A DNA stretch of 64,000 nt from the NCBI RefSeq assembly GCF_016482825.1, contig NZ_JAEMNV010000002.1, forward strand, positions 496,001-560,000, given 5' to 3'. Origin of the DNA: Antrihabitans stalagmiti. Lineage in GTDB: Bacteria; Actinomycetota; Actinomycetes; Mycobacteriales; Mycobacteriaceae. The notes beneath the pieces were generated by a model that was not told the origin of the DNA, did no database searches, and was given only the letters and a program-made list of their open reading frames with translations. Below are positions 1 to 9,749 of the stretch, piece by piece. A program made the position numbers and the translations under genes. Position 1 is the stretch's first letter. Each line of letters begins with the position of its first letter.

Positions 1-826
1 TGTCGCCGACGGCGGCAGGCTGCTCCTGGATCTCCTTGAGCATGAAGTAGTCGTGACCACCCTTTTCGGCGGCCGCGAGATCCCAGTCGATACGGAACGG
101 CCGCGACACGACGTCGGTGTTGCCGTCGAAATCGCTGATCGTGTAGCTGTCCGCCGTGATGACGACAACCTGATCCTGGCCGAGCTCGACGGCGTCACGA
201 GTGTGTTCGATGAAGGCCGCCACATCGGAGCCGACGAACATTTCACCGTCGCCGACACCGACGACCAGTGGTGTGGATCGGCGGGCAGCAACGATCGTGC
301 CCGGATGATCGGCGTGCGTGAACACCAGCGTGAAGTGCCCTTCCAACCGACGAAGAGCAGCCAGCGCGCTGGCCACGAAATCACCCGCCGTCGGGCCTTC
401 GGCGTACGCGCGCGAGACCAGGTGAACCGCGGCTTCGGTGTCGGTATCGCTGCGGAACTCGACGCCGTCCTTCTCCAACTCGGCACGCAACGGCGAAAAG
501 TTCTCGATGATGCCGTTGTGCACGACGGCTACCTTGCCGGTCGCATCCCGATGCGGGTGCGCGTTGCGATCCGTCGGTCCGCCGTGGGTCGCCCAACGGG
601 TATGGCCCATACCTGCGGAGCCGGTGAAGTTCTCGGCACCGACCTCGGCCAGCTCGGCTTCCAGGTTGGCAAGTCGGCCCGCTTTACGTTCGACGGCGAC
701 GCCACCGGCACCGTCCAGGATTGCGATTCCCGCCGAGTCGTAGCCGCGATACTCCATTCGTCGGAGGGCCTCGACCACAACACCGAGCGCATCACGGTGT
801 CCGACATACCCAACGATTCCACACAT
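1..826 (-). CDS. glmS: Glutamine-fructose-6-phosphate aminotransferase (isomerizing), N-terminal part
   Basis: GlmS makes glucosamine-6-phosphate from fructose-6-phosphate and glutamine, the first step to UDP-GlcNAc for peptidoglycan. The gene reads leftward and leaves the window, so only about 275 N-terminal residues are visible. The start MCGIVGYVGHR places the catalytic cysteine at position 2 after Met removal, which is diagnostic for class II glutamine amidotransferases and fixes the start. Family motifs follow: RYRGYDSAG-like (MEYRGYDSAG), GHTRWATHG and HNGIIENF. The C-terminal SIS isomerase domains are outside the window. GlmM, acting next in the same pathway, lies 3 kb away on the same strand. 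Identification is very secure. Confidence 0.97.
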   Translation of the reverse strand, partial: MCGIVGYVGHRDALGVVVEALRRMEYRGYDSAGIAILDGAGGVAVERKAGRLANLEAELAEVGAENFTGSAGMGHTRWATHGGPTDRNAHPHRDATGKVAVVHNGIIENFSPLRAELEKDGVEFRSDTDTEAAVHLVSRAYAEGPTAGDFVASALAALRRLEGHFTLVFTHADHPGTIVAARRSTPLVVGVGDGEMFVGSDVAAFIEHTRDAVELGQDQVVVITADSYTISDFDGNTDVVSRPFRIDWDLAAAEKGGHDYFMLKEIQEQPAAVGD

Positions 827-930
827 GGTTCACCAGGATACTGGGTTGAAACTGGCTGCAAGGCCACTGTGGTGAGCAAGCCTTTCCGGCCGCACCGGCG
901 CTGTCCGCCCGCGCACGGTGCCTGACATCG

Positions 931-936
931 GATAAC
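931..936 (+). promoter_or_regulatory. Possible -10 element for a leaderless transcript
   Basis: A GATAAC hexamer ends 9 bases before the GTG start of the hydrolase gene. That spacing would put the transcription start at or next to the GTG, so the mRNA could be leaderless, which is common in actinobacteria. No good -35 or Shine-Dalgarno sequence is visible. The 119-base interval 827-945 also must hold the divergent glmS promoter, which I could not locate. Confidence 0.4.
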
Positions 937-945
937 GTCACCACT

Positions 946-1803
946 GTGGCGCCTTCTGTGAAATCCCTCGTGTCCGAACTTGCCAGTCGTGGACCACACC
1001 GAGTGCAGCGTGGCGATTTGGCGCTCGCCGGCCAGCCAGGTGCTGTGTTCACACCATCCGAGGGTTTGGGTTTGCCCGCGGTCGCCTTCGCACACGGTTG
1101 GATGAGCGGCGTAGACAACTACCTCTCGCTGCTGCAGCACCTTGCATCATGGGGAATCGTCGCCGCAGCGCCGAATACCGAGCGCGGACCCTTCCCGTCA
1201 CACCTGGCACTTGCGACCGACCTGCAGACCACACTCGACATCTGCACCGGCATCCGACTCGGCCACGGCGACATCAGCGTGCATCCCGACAAGCTCGCTT
1301 TCGCCGGCCACGGCATGGGCGCGGGCGTCGCCGTCATCGCCGCGGCGCAACGACCGGTCGCCGCGGTGGCAGCCTTGTTCCCGGCGCCGACGGCACCGAA
1401 GTCCGAAGCAATTGCGCCCAAGATCACAGCTCCAGCACTGATCCTTGCCGGCGCAACCGACATCAGCGCGATCGACTCCAATGCGAAAGACCTCGCAGCA
1501 GCGTGGGGTGGCGAGGCGGTGCTTCGCAGCATCGACAAAGCGTCGGGCAACGGGCTACTCGAAGGCCGTCGTGTGCTGGGGGCCCTCGGCGTCGGCAAAG
1601 CCGAGAAGACAACGCAGAAGACGGCTCGCGCAATCCTCACCGGCTTCCTGCTGTACACACTCACCGGCGACAAGAAGTACTCCGACTTCGCCGAAGCAGA
1701 CTCGTCTATCCCCAAGACCCAGCTCGTCGACCCCTTTGCGGTCGAAGAGGTGGCCAAGAAGAAATCGCCGCTGGGTCAGATCAGCCAGCTGCGCGGCAAG
1801 TAG
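946..1803 (+). CDS. Dienelactone-hydrolase-like alpha/beta hydrolase fold protein lacking the nucleophile serine
   Basis: A 285-residue cytosolic protein with the alpha/beta hydrolase pattern: an oxyanion-type FAHGWMSG strand turn near residues 48-55 and a nucleophile elbow AGHGMGAG near residues 120-127. In the usual G-x-S-x-G elbow the central residue is serine; here it is Gly123. A conventional serine hydrolase activity is therefore doubtful. Its place between glmS and the Rv3439c-like gene matches Rv3438 of M. tuberculosis (recalled synteny). The GTG start is preceded by a possible -10 element rather than a ribosome site. The 3' end overlaps the convergent small gene by 28 bases. The substrate is unknown. 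Confidence 0.75.
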   Translation: MAPSVKSLVSELASRGPHRVQRGDLALAGQPGAVFTPSEGLGLPAVAFAHGWMSGVDNYLSLLQHLASWGIVAAAPNTERGPFPSHLALATDLQTTLDICTGIRLGHGDISVHPDKLAFAGHGMGAGVAVIAAAQRPVAAVAALFPAPTAPKSEAIAPKITAPALILAGATDISAIDSNAKDLAAAWGGEAVLRSIDKASGNGLLEGRRVLGALGVGKAEKTTQKTARAILTGFLLYTLTGDKKYSDFAEADSSIPKTQLVDPFAVEEVAKKKSPLGQISQLRGK

Positions 1804-2012
1804 TCGTCCGGTTCGAGCTGGGGTTCGACCTGCGGTTCGGCAATGTCCTCCTGGACGGGTACCGACCGGGAGTCGTCGCCGATCGAAGGGACCACCATTC
1901 GTCGCGACCGCATTGCAGCGCGTTCACCTGCCGAGTCGAGTTCTTCACGTAGCCCGGCCATCGCCCGGCGGTGCCCGGCCACAACCTGATCGATCTCGTC
2001 GGCTGCCGTCAC
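1776..2012 (-). CDS. Small conserved hypothetical protein, third gene of the Rv3440c/Rv3439c-like module
   Basis: A 78-residue acidic protein with an early helix rich in Ala and Glu (residues 1-35) and a Glu/Pro-rich tail. Its ATG overlaps the stop of the preceding 540-residue gene in an ATGA, a translational-coupling signature that supports it being a real gene despite its length. Its own end runs 28 bases into the convergent hydrolase gene. I recognise no family. The context suggests it works with the two upstream products. Confidence 0.55.
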   Translation of the reverse strand: MTAADEIDQVVAGHRRAMAGLREELDSAGERAAMRSRRMVVPSIGDDSRSVPVQEDIAEPQVEPQLEPDDYLPRSWLI

Positions 2013-3631
2013 AGGTCGCCCGCCTCGGGTAGCGCTGCACCCGCCGAGTCGCTCACCATCGTGTCGAGGACAGGATCAGGTCCGCTCGGTTGTATCTCGA
2101 CCTGTTGCTCGGCTCGCGGTTCGATGACTCTCGGTTGAAATTCTCGTTGGGCACCGCCGTCTTCGCGGACCGGATTGTTCGGTGCGCGTACTACCGGACC
2201 CTCGGTGTGCGGGTCGGGCGCAGGCGCCACGGGTTCGTCCGCCTCGGTCGGCGGCGTCGCGGATGGCTCGGCCGGCGTTGCCTCGGTGTTCCGAACTACA
2301 GCTCCAGGCTCCGTTCCGTCCACATCTGTCACAACGGGCGTTCCGGTGTCGTCGATCGCAAGCTGGAACGACTGCGACCGACCGTCCTGATCGGTCGTGA
2401 CGAGATCGAGGTGAGTGTCGTCGGCAGGCTTGTCGATGACGATCCTGTCGGCGCCGAGGTCGAACGCGACGGGCTGTTCCGCGGGTTCCTCCACTGCTGC
2501 TTGTTCGACGACGGACAGCACGGCGGGCAGTACTGCCTCGACGAGGCCTTCGACGACCTCACCCGCCGCCGTGATCAACCCTGTCAGCAACGCGCCGACC
2601 TGTACTTGATCGACGCGTGGTCCGGACTCGACGGCCGCTTCGGGATACTGGACCACATTGGGAACAGGACCGTCGACGTTGCTGTGCACCGACGGAATCG
2701 GTGCCGACGGTGTCGCTGCGGGAACTGCCGAATTCGGTGCTGCCACATTCGAAGTCGCCACCGACGCCGATGGGGCAACCGCATTCGGCGCGCTGGGTGG
2801 TGTGCCGACTTCGGAGGTTGTTCGGTCGCCGGGTCGAGGATCGGATTGCAGCGAAGCCGGCGACGGGTACGGCGCGTCGTCGACGGCGTTCATCGCCTTG
2901 GTGACCGTCGCGTAGATTGTTCGGATTGCGTTGTCTGCGAATATGTTCGACTGCTCGAAGACCCGTAGCCGAGCCAGCACCGTAGGAACGAAAACCTCGT
3001 CGCACCACGACTTGCAATGATCGATCACCCGCTGTGTTGCTGTCGCGGAGAACGGCGCCTGCGCCAGGAGTGTCACCAGAGGAAGCTCCGGAAAGGCAAC
3101 TCCCAACTCGACGACCCGACGCAAGCCGAGCGGCAGAGTCGTGTCGCTTGTCGATGTTCCGATCACGACGTCTATCGCGCTGATCGACTTGCCGTCCACA
3201 TCGGCTGCCAGGGCGAGGGTCAGGTCCGCTTTGCCTTGCAGCACTGCGGGAATCGCACGTGCGGCGGCAGTGAGCGCACCCTGCACATCGGCGAGCGCGA
3301 CACTGTCGTTGGTCGCGCGTTCGAGTACCGACCGAAGGTTGGCCCTCGCGCCGTCGGCTCCGGGGTCGTCGTTCCACGCCGATTCGAGTCGAAGAATGTG
3401 CGCTTGCGCGGAATCGCGTTCGGTCGCCAGCGTCGCGAGCACGGCATCCACCTGCTCGATGTCGACGCGAAGCCGGTCGAGCTGAATGCCACGCTGCTGG
3501 TCGTAGGCGTCGAAGAAGGTGTCGTCGGGCCAGTGGCGCGTACTGCACCGCCGAGCCAGGTCGACCAATCGGCGCAGGTGAGCGACACCGGGGACCCCTT
3601 CGGCGAGGATGCCGTCGACCTCCCCGGTCAC
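2009..3631 (-). CDS. Ala/Pro-rich protein, Rv3439c-like, possible ESX-type substrate
   Basis: The chosen start is the GTG at 3631, which forms a GTGA overlap with the stop of the upstream 98-residue gene; a longer reading upstream would run over that gene. The product is 540 residues. Residues 1-270 are helical and include LESAWNDDPG. The rest is a low-complexity linker rich in Pro, Ala, Ser and Val, ending in an acidic tail. Length, composition and place between Rv3438-like and Rv3440c-like genes match Rv3439c of M. tuberculosis. A helical N-domain with a Pro-rich tail, paired with a small helical partner, resembles ESX substrates, but that role is inferred only. Confidence 0.65.
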   Translation of the reverse strand: MTGEVDGILAEGVPGVAHLRRLVDLARRCSTRHWPDDTFFDAYDQQRGIQLDRLRVDIEQVDAVLATLATERDSAQAHILRLESAWNDDPGADGARANLRSVLERATNDSVALADVQGALTAAARAIPAVLQGKADLTLALAADVDGKSISAIDVVIGTSTSDTTLPLGLRRVVELGVAFPELPLVTLLAQAPFSATATQRVIDHCKSWCDEVFVPTVLARLRVFEQSNIFADNAIRTIYATVTKAMNAVDDAPYPSPASLQSDPRPGDRTTSEVGTPPSAPNAVAPSASVATSNVAAPNSAVPAATPSAPIPSVHSNVDGPVPNVVQYPEAAVESGPRVDQVQVGALLTGLITAAGEVVEGLVEAVLPAVLSVVEQAAVEEPAEQPVAFDLGADRIVIDKPADDTHLDLVTTDQDGRSQSFQLAIDDTGTPVVTDVDGTEPGAVVRNTEATPAEPSATPPTEADEPVAPAPDPHTEGPVVRAPNNPVREDGGAQREFQPRVIEPRAEQQVEIQPSGPDPVLDTMVSDSAGAALPEAGDL

Positions 3632-3924
3632 GGGTGCAGGCCACCGAGTTCGGTGCTGGTCGAACTGTCCATCGATTCGTAGCTGTCTACCGTCTCCTCG
3701 ACGCCGCGTGCAGCCGCCGCAATCGCGACCGACCAGCCGTCGATAGCTCGCTGTAGTCGCTCGTAGCCTGCAAACAGCGCGGCACCTTCGGGTCGATAGT
3801 TTCGGCCGGTCGCTTCCGACCCGAGACTGCACGATCCGATTCCGCGACTCGCGTGCGCGACGGTGTCAGCGGATCGCATCATGGCTTCGACAACGCCGCG
3901 AACGGCAGCAAGGTCCATCGCCAT
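3628..3924 (-). CDS. Small helical protein, Rv3440c-like, WXG100/EspC-sized
   Basis: A 98-residue protein beginning MAMDLAAVRG and predicted mostly helical, with a Trp-containing segment IDGWSVAIAAAARG near residues 63-76. Size and composition resemble the small partner of ESX substrate pairs (WXG100 or EspC type), although no clean W-x-G is present. It is the first gene of a three-gene operon held together by two 4-base overlaps. Position upstream of glmM matches Rv3440c. Biochemical function is unknown. Confidence 0.6.
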   Translation of the reverse strand: MAMDLAAVRGVVEAMMRSADTVAHASRGIGSCSLGSEATGRNYRPEGAALFAGYERLQRAIDGWSVAIAAAARGVEETVDSYESMDSSTSTELGGLHP

Positions 3925-4022
3925 GCCTCGAACCCCCCACCCGTCAGCCGATCCGCGCCGGATCCGGACAAACCCAACTACGAACTAAGACGCGTCCCGG
4001 ACCCCACCGGTTCCACTCGAAT

Positions 4023-5360
4023 TCAGACCGCGCCGACCAGTTCGGCGAGCTCGTCTGCGAGGCGCTGTGCGCGTTCGATATCGGTCGCTTCCACCATCAC
4101 TCTGACGAGTTGCTCGGTTCCGCTGGGCCGCAACAACACTCGGCCTCTGTCGCCGAGTTCGCGTTCGACCGCGGCGACCGCGTCGAGGACCTTCGGTGCG
4201 ACTGCGACGGCAGCCTTGTCTGTGACTCGAACATTGACGAGCACCTGCGGCAGCGTCGTCATCACCGAAGCGAGCTCAGCGAGCGACTTGCCGGTGTCCG
4301 CCATCCGGCCGAGCAAGCGCAAAGCTGTCAGCACACCGTCGCCTGTCGTCGAAAACTTCGGCAGCACAACGTGTCCGGACTGTTCACCACCGAGTGTGTA
4401 CTGACCTTTTCGCAATTCTTCGAGCACGTACCGATCACCGACCCCGGTGGTCTTGAGGGTGATTCCCGCCTCGTTCATCGCGATATGCAGGCCGAGATTG
4501 CTCATGACGGTGGCGACGAGGGTGTTCTGGGCGAGTTCGCCGGATTCGCTCATCGCGACGGCAAGCACTGCCATGATGGCGTCGCCGTCGACGATCGCAC
4601 CGGTTGCATCGACGGCAAGGCAGCGATCGGCGTCGCCGTCGTGGGCGATGCCTGCATCGGCACCGTGCGCGACGACCGCTTTCTGCAGATCGTCCATGTG
4701 CGTCGATCCGCAGCCGTCGTTGATGTTCAGTCCGTCCGGTGCGGCGTTGATCGCGATCACGTCGGCGCCCGCTGCCGCGTACGCGGCCGGACCGACAACA
4801 GAGGCGGCGCCGTGCGCACAATCGACGACGATCTTGAGGCCTTTCAGACTCACCGGGCTGGCGACGCCGAGATGCTCGACGTACTTGTCGCCCGCGTCTG
4901 CGATCACATGGATGCGTCCGATCTCGGCACCGGTCGGATGTCGAATCTGACCGCTTTCGATGACGCTCTCGATCCTGTCTTCTGCATCGTCGTCGAGTTT
5001 GTGCCCACCCGCTGCGAAGATCTTGATGCCGTTGTCGGGCATCGGATTGTGCGAGGCGGAGATCATCACGCCGAGACACGCCGCGTATTCGTTGGTGAGG
5101 TAGGCGACGGCGGGGGTGGGAACCACCCCGATATCGATCACGTCGACACCGGCAGCCGTAAGACCTGCCGAGACGGCAGCGGACAGCATTTCACCACTGG
5201 CACGGCCGTCACGCCCGACAACCGCGGCGGGCCGCGCGCCACGTTGCGGGTCTGCGGCAAGCACTTGCGCGGCGGCGCCCGCTATCCGTAGGGCCAACGC
5301 CGCGGTCAGCGTCTCGTTGGCCAGCCCGCGAACCCCGTCGGTGCCGAACAACCGCGCCAT
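4023..5360 (-). CDS. glmM: Phosphoglucosamine mutase
   Basis: GlmM interconverts glucosamine-6-phosphate and glucosamine-1-phosphate in the cytosol, on the route to UDP-GlcNAc. The ATG at 5360 starts [12 protein letters not shown], the family N-terminus, and has an AGGAG ribosome site 8 bases upstream; the open frame extends 23 codons further but without support. Length is 445 residues, normal for the family. The phosphoserine loop is [12 protein letters not shown], the metal-binding loop is DGDADRC, and the phosphate-binding loop near the end is [14 protein letters not shown]. It matches mrsA (Rv3441c) in position relative to rpsI and rplM. Confidence 0.97.
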   Translation of the reverse strand: MARLFGTDGVRGLANETLTAALALRIAGAAAQVLAADPQRGARPAAVVGRDGRASGEMLSAAVSAGLTAAGVDVIDIGVVPTPAVAYLTNEYAACLGVMISASHNPMPDNGIKIFAAGGHKLDDDAEDRIESVIESGQIRHPTGAEIGRIHVIADAGDKYVEHLGVASPVSLKGLKIVVDCAHGAASVVGPAAYAAAGADVIAINAAPDGLNINDGCGSTHMDDLQKAVVAHGADAGIAHDGDADRCLAVDATGAIVDGDAIMAVLAVAMSESGELAQNTLVATVMSNLGLHIAMNEAGITLKTTGVGDRYVLEELRKGQYTLGGEQSGHVVLPKFSTTGDGVLTALRLLGRMADTGKSLAELASVMTTLPQVLVNVRVTDKAAVAVAPKVLDAVAAVERELGDRGRVLLRPSGTEQLVRVMVEATDIERAQRLADELAELVGAV

Positions 5361-5528
5361 CTGCAACTCCTCGTATCGCTTGCGTACTTCTTCCAGCGCA
5401 GACCGTATCGCGCCCGCACCCGAGGCCATGCATCGATTCGCGATGTCTGTCGGTTATGTCACCAACAACGGCGCTCGCCTGGAAGCCCGCCACGGAACAC
5501 GACGCGTCGACTCAGCGTTGCCACAGAG

Positions 5529-6530
5529 GTGACTGTCCCACTCTCTGTCCTCGATCTGTCCCCCGTTGCGCAAGGGTCCACCGTGGGTGACGCCCTGCGC
5601 GGCACCATCACGTTGGCCAAGGAGGTCGAGGCGCTGGGCTATCACCGCTTCTGGCTGGCCGAACACCATTCGATGCCCGGCATCGCCAGCGCGGCGCCTT
5701 CGATCATGATCGGCCAGGTCGCGGCGGCAACCGAGCGAATCAGGGTCGGGTCGGGCGGTGTGATGCTGCCGAATCACGCGCCGCTTGTGGTCGCCGAACA
5801 GTTCGGAACGTTGGATGCATTGTTCCCCGATCGCATCGACCTCGGAATCGGCCGCGCTCCCGGCACCGATCAGGTGACCGCCCATGCGTTGCGCCGCCAG
5901 GCCGACCAATTGAACGAGGACGAATTCCCGCAGCAACTGCTGCACCTGCGTGCGTTCGTCGACAACAGTTTTCCCGACGACCATCCCTACCGGGCGATCA
6001 CCGCGACGCCGGGTCTCGGAGCCAAGTTTGCGGTGTGGCTACTCGGGTCGAGTACCTACAGCGCCCAGGTCGCAGGCCTGCTCGGCCTGCCGTTTGCCTT
6101 CGCACGGCACTTCTCACCTGCGCAGACGATGCCCGCGCTGCGGACCTACCGTGAGGCATTCCGCCCATCTGAAGTCCTCGACGAGCCCTATGCGATGGTC
6201 ACGGTGTCGGTCGTCGCCGCCGAGTCCGACGAACGTGCGCACTATCTCGCTGCGCCCCTCAAACTGACGATGGCTCGGCTGCGGGCCGGAAAACCGGGCC
6301 GCTTTCCGAGCCCCGAAGAAGCTGCAGCCAATCCGCTCACGCCGGAGCAGGAGGCGATCGTGCGGCCGTCCGCTGCCGGCTACATCGTCGGTGGACCCGA
6401 CACCGTCCAGACCGAACTCCAGGAGCTGCTCGCGCTGACCGACGCGGACGAAATCATGGTGTCGACGATGATGCATTCCCTCGACGACCGCATCCGGTCC
6501 TACAAGATCGTCGGCGACGTTTCCCTCTGA
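5529..6530 (+). CDS. LLM-class flavin-dependent oxidoreductase (luciferase-like)
   Basis: A 333-residue protein with the bacterial luciferase-like TIM barrel: VLDLSPV near the N-terminus, [20 protein letters not shown] near residues 38-57, [17 protein letters not shown] near residues 69-85 and DLGIGRAPG near residues 105-113. These are typical of the MsnO8/YhbW-type LLM subgroup, which uses reduced flavin to oxidise unknown substrates. The GTG start gives a complete N-terminal beta strand. It is inserted between glmM and rpsI relative to the mycobacterial order and is transcribed against the ribosomal operon; a bidirectional terminator separates them. The substrate cannot be told from the sequence. 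Confidence 0.9.
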   Translation: MTVPLSVLDLSPVAQGSTVGDALRGTITLAKEVEALGYHRFWLAEHHSMPGIASAAPSIMIGQVAAATERIRVGSGGVMLPNHAPLVVAEQFGTLDALFPDRIDLGIGRAPGTDQVTAHALRRQADQLNEDEFPQQLLHLRAFVDNSFPDDHPYRAITATPGLGAKFAVWLLGSSTYSAQVAGLLGLPFAFARHFSPAQTMPALRTYREAFRPSEVLDEPYAMVTVSVVAAESDERAHYLAAPLKLTMARLRAGKPGRFPSPEEAAANPLTPEQEAIVRPSAAGYIVGGPDTVQTELQELLALTDADEIMVSTMMHSLDDRIRSYKIVGDVSL

Positions 6531-6554
6531 ACACACACGGACCGAGCACACAAA

Positions 6555-6582
6555 AGCGGGCGCCCCGTAAGGGACGCCCGCT
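6555..6582. terminator. Bidirectional hairpin terminator between convergent genes
   Basis: AGCGGGCG pairs with CGCCCGCT, and three further G-C pairs close a GTAA loop; one C-A mismatch interrupts the 12-base stem. It sits 24 bases after the oxidoreductase stop and 25 bases after the rpsI stop, with A-rich flank on one side. It suits termination from both directions. Confidence 0.85.
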
Positions 6583-6607
6583 CTTGGACATGCTGTGTGG
6601 CTGAAGA

Positions 6608-7123
6608 TCAGCGCTTCGAGTACTGAGGCGCCTTGCGTGCCTTCTTCAGGCCGTACTTCTTGCGCTCGACTGCACGCGGGTCACGCGTGAGGAAACCGGC
6701 GCGCTTGAGCGCGGGACGGTCGTCCGGGGTGACCTCGATGAGGGCGCGGGCGATGGCGAGACGCAATGCGCCTGCCTGTCCCGACGGTCCGCCACCGTGC
6801 AGCAGCACCACTACGTCGAAGGCTTCTGCGCGCTCGACAAGCACCAGCGGCGACTTGATGAGCTGCTGGTGAACCTTGTTCGGGAAGTAGTTCTCGAGCG
6901 TGCGGCCGTTCAGCGTGAACTGACCGGTGCCCGGGGTCAGGCGAACCCGGACAACCGCTTCCTTACGGCGACCGACGGTCTGCACCGGACGGTCGATGAC
7001 GATCGGAGCCAGCGCGGGACGCTCGGCTTCGACGTGCTCGACCTCGGTGTACTCGTCAGCAGCAACCTCGACAGCGACGTCGTCTGCAGCTTCGGACACG
7101 ATCTGCTCTTCCGGTGCGGTCAC
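6608..7123 (-). CDS. rpsI: 30S ribosomal protein S9
   Basis: S9 binds 16S rRNA in the head of the small subunit, with its C-terminal tail reaching the P-site tRNA. The product ends [14 protein letters not shown], the classic S9 tail. The core contains [15 protein letters not shown] and [19 protein letters not shown]. At 171 residues it carries an acidic N-terminal extension of about 45 residues, as in other mycolate-type actinobacteria. The GTG start overlaps the rplM stop in a GTGA, so it is translationally coupled to L13. Confidence 0.98.
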   Translation of the reverse strand: MTAPEEQIVSEAADDVAVEVAADEYTEVEHVEAERPALAPIVIDRPVQTVGRRKEAVVRVRLTPGTGQFTLNGRTLENYFPNKVHQQLIKSPLVLVERAEAFDVVVLLHGGGPSGQAGALRLAIARALIEVTPDDRPALKRAGFLTRDPRAVERKKYGLKKARKAPQYSKR

Positions 7124-7563
7124 TGGGCCACCTGCTTGATCTCGAAGGGAACCGGCTTCTGAGCCTTGTGCGGATGGTCCGGACCTGCGTACACCTTCAG
7201 CTTGCTGCCGATGACGCTGCCGAGCTTGTTCTTCGGGATCATGCCGAAAACGGCCTTCTCCACGAGACGAGCCGGGTTGTTGGCCAGCACCTCGCCGACA
7301 GAGCGGGACTTGAGACCGCCCGGGTGACCCGAGTGGTGGTGCAGGAATTTGCCGGTGAGCTTGTTGCCGCTGATGGCAACCTTCTCGGCGTTGATGATGA
7401 CGACGAAATCGCCGCCGTCGACGTTTGCTGCGTAGGTCGGCTTGTGCTTACCGCGCAGCAAGTTCGCTGCTTGAACGGCAAGACGGCCGAGCACTACGTC
7501 AGTGGCATCGATGACGTGCCACGTGCGTGTGACGTCACCGGCCTTGGGGCTGTACGTAGGCAC
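7120..7563 (-). CDS. rplM: 50S ribosomal protein L13
   Basis: L13 is an early-assembly protein of the large subunit. The start is the GTG at 7563, giving [20 protein letters not shown], the standard actinobacterial N-terminus and a 147-residue product. The frame stays open upstream but that part has no family similarity. The internal signature [20 protein letters not shown] is typical of L13. An AGGGA ribosome site lies about 9 bases upstream. It is first in the rplM-rpsI operon. In M. tuberculosis esxT lies immediately upstream; here it is about 55 kb away. Confidence 0.98.
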   Translation of the reverse strand: MPTYSPKAGDVTRTWHVIDATDVVLGRLAVQAANLLRGKHKPTYAANVDGGDFVVIINAEKVAISGNKLTGKFLHHHSGHPGGLKSRSVGEVLANNPARLVEKAVFGMIPKNKLGSVIGSKLKVYAGPDHPHKAQKPVPFEIKQVAQ

Positions 7564-7697
7564 AGATAATCCCTGTCTGTTCGTAGGTGGTGCCAGCCAG
7601 ACGAGCGGTCGAGTTGTACCCCCGGCGGCCAACTGAGACCCGGGGCTCGGTTTACACCGGGCATCGAACAACCCGGCGTACCGTACGCCAACAAGCC

Positions 7698-7725
7698 AGG
7701 GTACGCGATCGTCCGAGCAGGTCAA
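7698..7725 (-). promoter_or_regulatory. Likely housekeeping-sigma promoter of rplM-rpsI
   Basis: On the minus strand TTGACC (7725-7720) and TACCCT (7703-7698) are separated by 16 bases, close to the vegetative consensus. It would give a leader of roughly 125 bases before the rplM GTG. The remainder of 7564-7801 shows no other clear element. Confidence 0.7.
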
Positions 7726-7801
7726 AACCGTCGCCGGCACCAACGCGAGGGCGCCCCTGCACCCGTCCACCGGAGTGAGTGCTCCCCTCACGCCGCCGAC
7801 C

Positions 7802-9580
7802 TCAGCGGTTGCGTTCGAGCAACCTGCTGATTCCCAACTCGGCGAGCTCGTCCGCCCGTCGCGTCTCGAGGCTCGTGCCACACGCACGCAGCACGATGTC
7901 GCCGGTGCGATCGGCCAGGCAGGTCACGTGCTGGACCCTGCCGATCGTCGAATCCGCCCTCGGCAACAATCCGCGCCAGGCAAGACGGTCGCCACCGTGT
8001 GCGTCCAAGGAGGGCTTCTGCCGTTCTGGCGTCGAGCCTGCCTGCAGCGGTGGACCTGGATCCTCACCGTTCGAGGGCACCGCGACGACGTAGCGCAGGT
8101 CGTTCGCTGCGCCGTTCGGGCAGTCCTGCACCCGGCCGAGGATTGCCGACATCACGCTGTCGGCAGTGTCCGGGTCGTAGTACATCGCGCGCAGTGAGAG
8201 TGCGTCGCCCGCGCGGTAGCCGTCGCCGTCAGCGGGGCTGTTCTGCGGCGCCTCGAACGACTGCTCGGCGGACGCTCGCGCGCCGGTCGCTTCCTTGGCG
8301 GTGAGCGGTATCGATCCGCAGGCCATCGACGTGAGTTCGGTGCCGGTTGTGACAGCGACGATGCCGTCCTCGATTTCTCTGGCGGTCATACCGTCGAATT
8401 CGTCGGACGGCAGCATCGCGGCAACAACTGCCGCGCGCGTGTCCTCGGCAGACAGCGGTTCGGGTTCGGTGAACCAGCGGAACGCCAGAAACGCCACGAT
8501 CAGGGCAACCAGGGCAGCACCGGCGAGGATTAACGTGATCGCATGCGCGCGCACTCCGTTGACTACCGGTTCGACCAGCCGCGCCGGACCGCTGTCGTCC
8601 CACATGCTCGGCTGACGATGCGACGCCGCGACGTGGCGAACGGTCGCACCATGGTCGGCGGGCGACGGTGCGCCGAAGGCACGCGACGGTTCCGGCATCA
8701 CAACGGCGTGCCGAACTGTGAGGTCGTCGTTCGCGGGCGGGCCGATCCTCTCCTCGCTCTCTTCACTCGCCCCGGCGACCAGCGCGGCGGCACCGATTGC
8801 GATGGCGTGCAACGGTTCCGCGGCAACGACGAGGCGCCGACCGAAGTGATTCTGGAATGCGAACCGGAGCCGTTCGTTGTCGACGATGTTGCCGATCAGC
8901 ACGATTTGCCGCGAATCGGCGTCGATGTCCCGCGCAGCGGCAACTACGTCCTCGACAACGGAATCGGCTGCGCGCGAGTCGTTGTGCGCGTCGCGAGGAA
9001 GAGTTACATCGACGGATGCGGTCGGGCGCGCCCCGTCTGCGTGTACGGCGACGACCAGCAGCGACCGACCGTCCGAATAGACGATGGTTGCACCGATCTC
9101 GTTGTCCACGATCGCTCGTTCGCGGACGTAGCCTGCGAGGGCTACCGATTCGGGGATCGGTTCGACGGCAATACCGATCGATTCGACGACCTCGGCGTAG
9201 GAGTCGACCAACTGCTCGGACCAGCTGTCGGGGTACGGCAACGCGAGCACATCGGGGGTGCCGCCGAGGTAAGCCCGTATTGCCGCGACGGGATTGTGGA
9301 ACCGGGCGCCGAACACCGCGTCGACGGGCCAGGTCGCACCCGCAACGACGATGCGGCTGTGCCCGAGGATGTCGCGCACATCGGCGATCGCAGGGCCGAT
9401 ATCGCTTCGGCCGCCATCGACACCGCTGGTGTGCAGTTGTCCTGACGCATCGGCCAGCAGTTGTGCAGTGGGTGTCGCCTGTCCGTCGACCATGAGCAAG
9501 GTAGTGGGTTTACCGCCACCGCCTGCGGCGACGGTGACTACATCCCACCCGAGATGGACCGCGCCAACGCTTTCGGACAA
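7802..9580 (-). CDS. Single-pass membrane protein with Hsp70/actin-like N-terminal domain
   Basis: A 592-residue protein. Residues 1-275 look like a degenerate actin/Hsp70 ATPase-type fold: [14 protein letters not shown] at the start, IVVAGATWP near residue 76, and [16 protein letters not shown] near the end of the domain. A disordered stretch follows, then one membrane helix at about residues 345-368, so the C-terminal 220 residues should lie outside. That outer domain has conserved-looking cysteines (SMACGS, VQDCPNG, VTCLADR, LRACGT), reminiscent of PknH-type sensor domains. TTG start with GGGGG 4 bases upstream. Actin-like N-domains occur in ESX-associated proteins, so an accessory ESX role is plausible but unproven. 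Confidence 0.55.
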   Translation of the reverse strand: MSESVGAVHLGWDVVTVAAGGGGKPTTLLMVDGQATPTAQLLADASGQLHTSGVDGGRSDIGPAIADVRDILGHSRIVVAGATWPVDAVFGARFHNPVAAIRAYLGGTPDVLALPYPDSWSEQLVDSYAEVVESIGIAVEPIPESVALAGYVRERAIVDNEIGATIVYSDGRSLLVVAVHADGARPTASVDVTLPRDAHNDSRAADSVVEDVVAAARDIDADSRQIVLIGNIVDNERLRFAFQNHFGRRLVVAAEPLHAIAIGAAALVAGASEESEERIGPPANDDLTVRHAVVMPEPSRAFGAPSPADHGATVRHVAASHRQPSMWDDSGPARLVEPVVNGVRAHAITLILAGAALVALIVAFLAFRWFTEPEPLSAEDTRAAVVAAMLPSDEFDGMTAREIEDGIVAVTTGTELTSMACGSIPLTAKEATGARASAEQSFEAPQNSPADGDGYRAGDALSLRAMYYDPDTADSVMSAILGRVQDCPNGAANDLRYVVAVPSNGEDPGPPLQAGSTPERQKPSLDAHGGDRLAWRGLLPRADSTIGRVQHVTCLADRTGDIVLRACGTSLETRRADELAELGISRLLERNR

Positions 9581-9696
9581 AGTTCCCCCTGTTTCCCCGA
9601 CACCCTGATCGAAGGGCTACCCCGCTCCGTATCTTGCCCGATCGAGCAGGACCATGCACACCCCGACTGTTACGACGAATACCGACGGCGTCGACC

Positions 9697-9702
9697 TATA
9701 GT
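9697..9702 (+). promoter_or_regulatory. Possible -10 element for the lipoprotein gene
   Basis: TATAGT lies 47 bases before the lipoprotein ATG in the 169-base divergent interval 9581-9749. No convincing -35 at normal spacing is visible (TTACGA sits 21 bases upstream). Confidence 0.4.
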
Positions 9703-9749
9703 TGCGGCAGCCGATTCCGCACCCGTACCCGTCCGCGATCGAGGACTCG

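Noticed and set aside
53-925. Long open frame on the plus strand at the left edge
   Set aside because: It is antisense to glmS, whose minus-strand translation carries all the family motifs. The plus frame shows no protein-like pattern.
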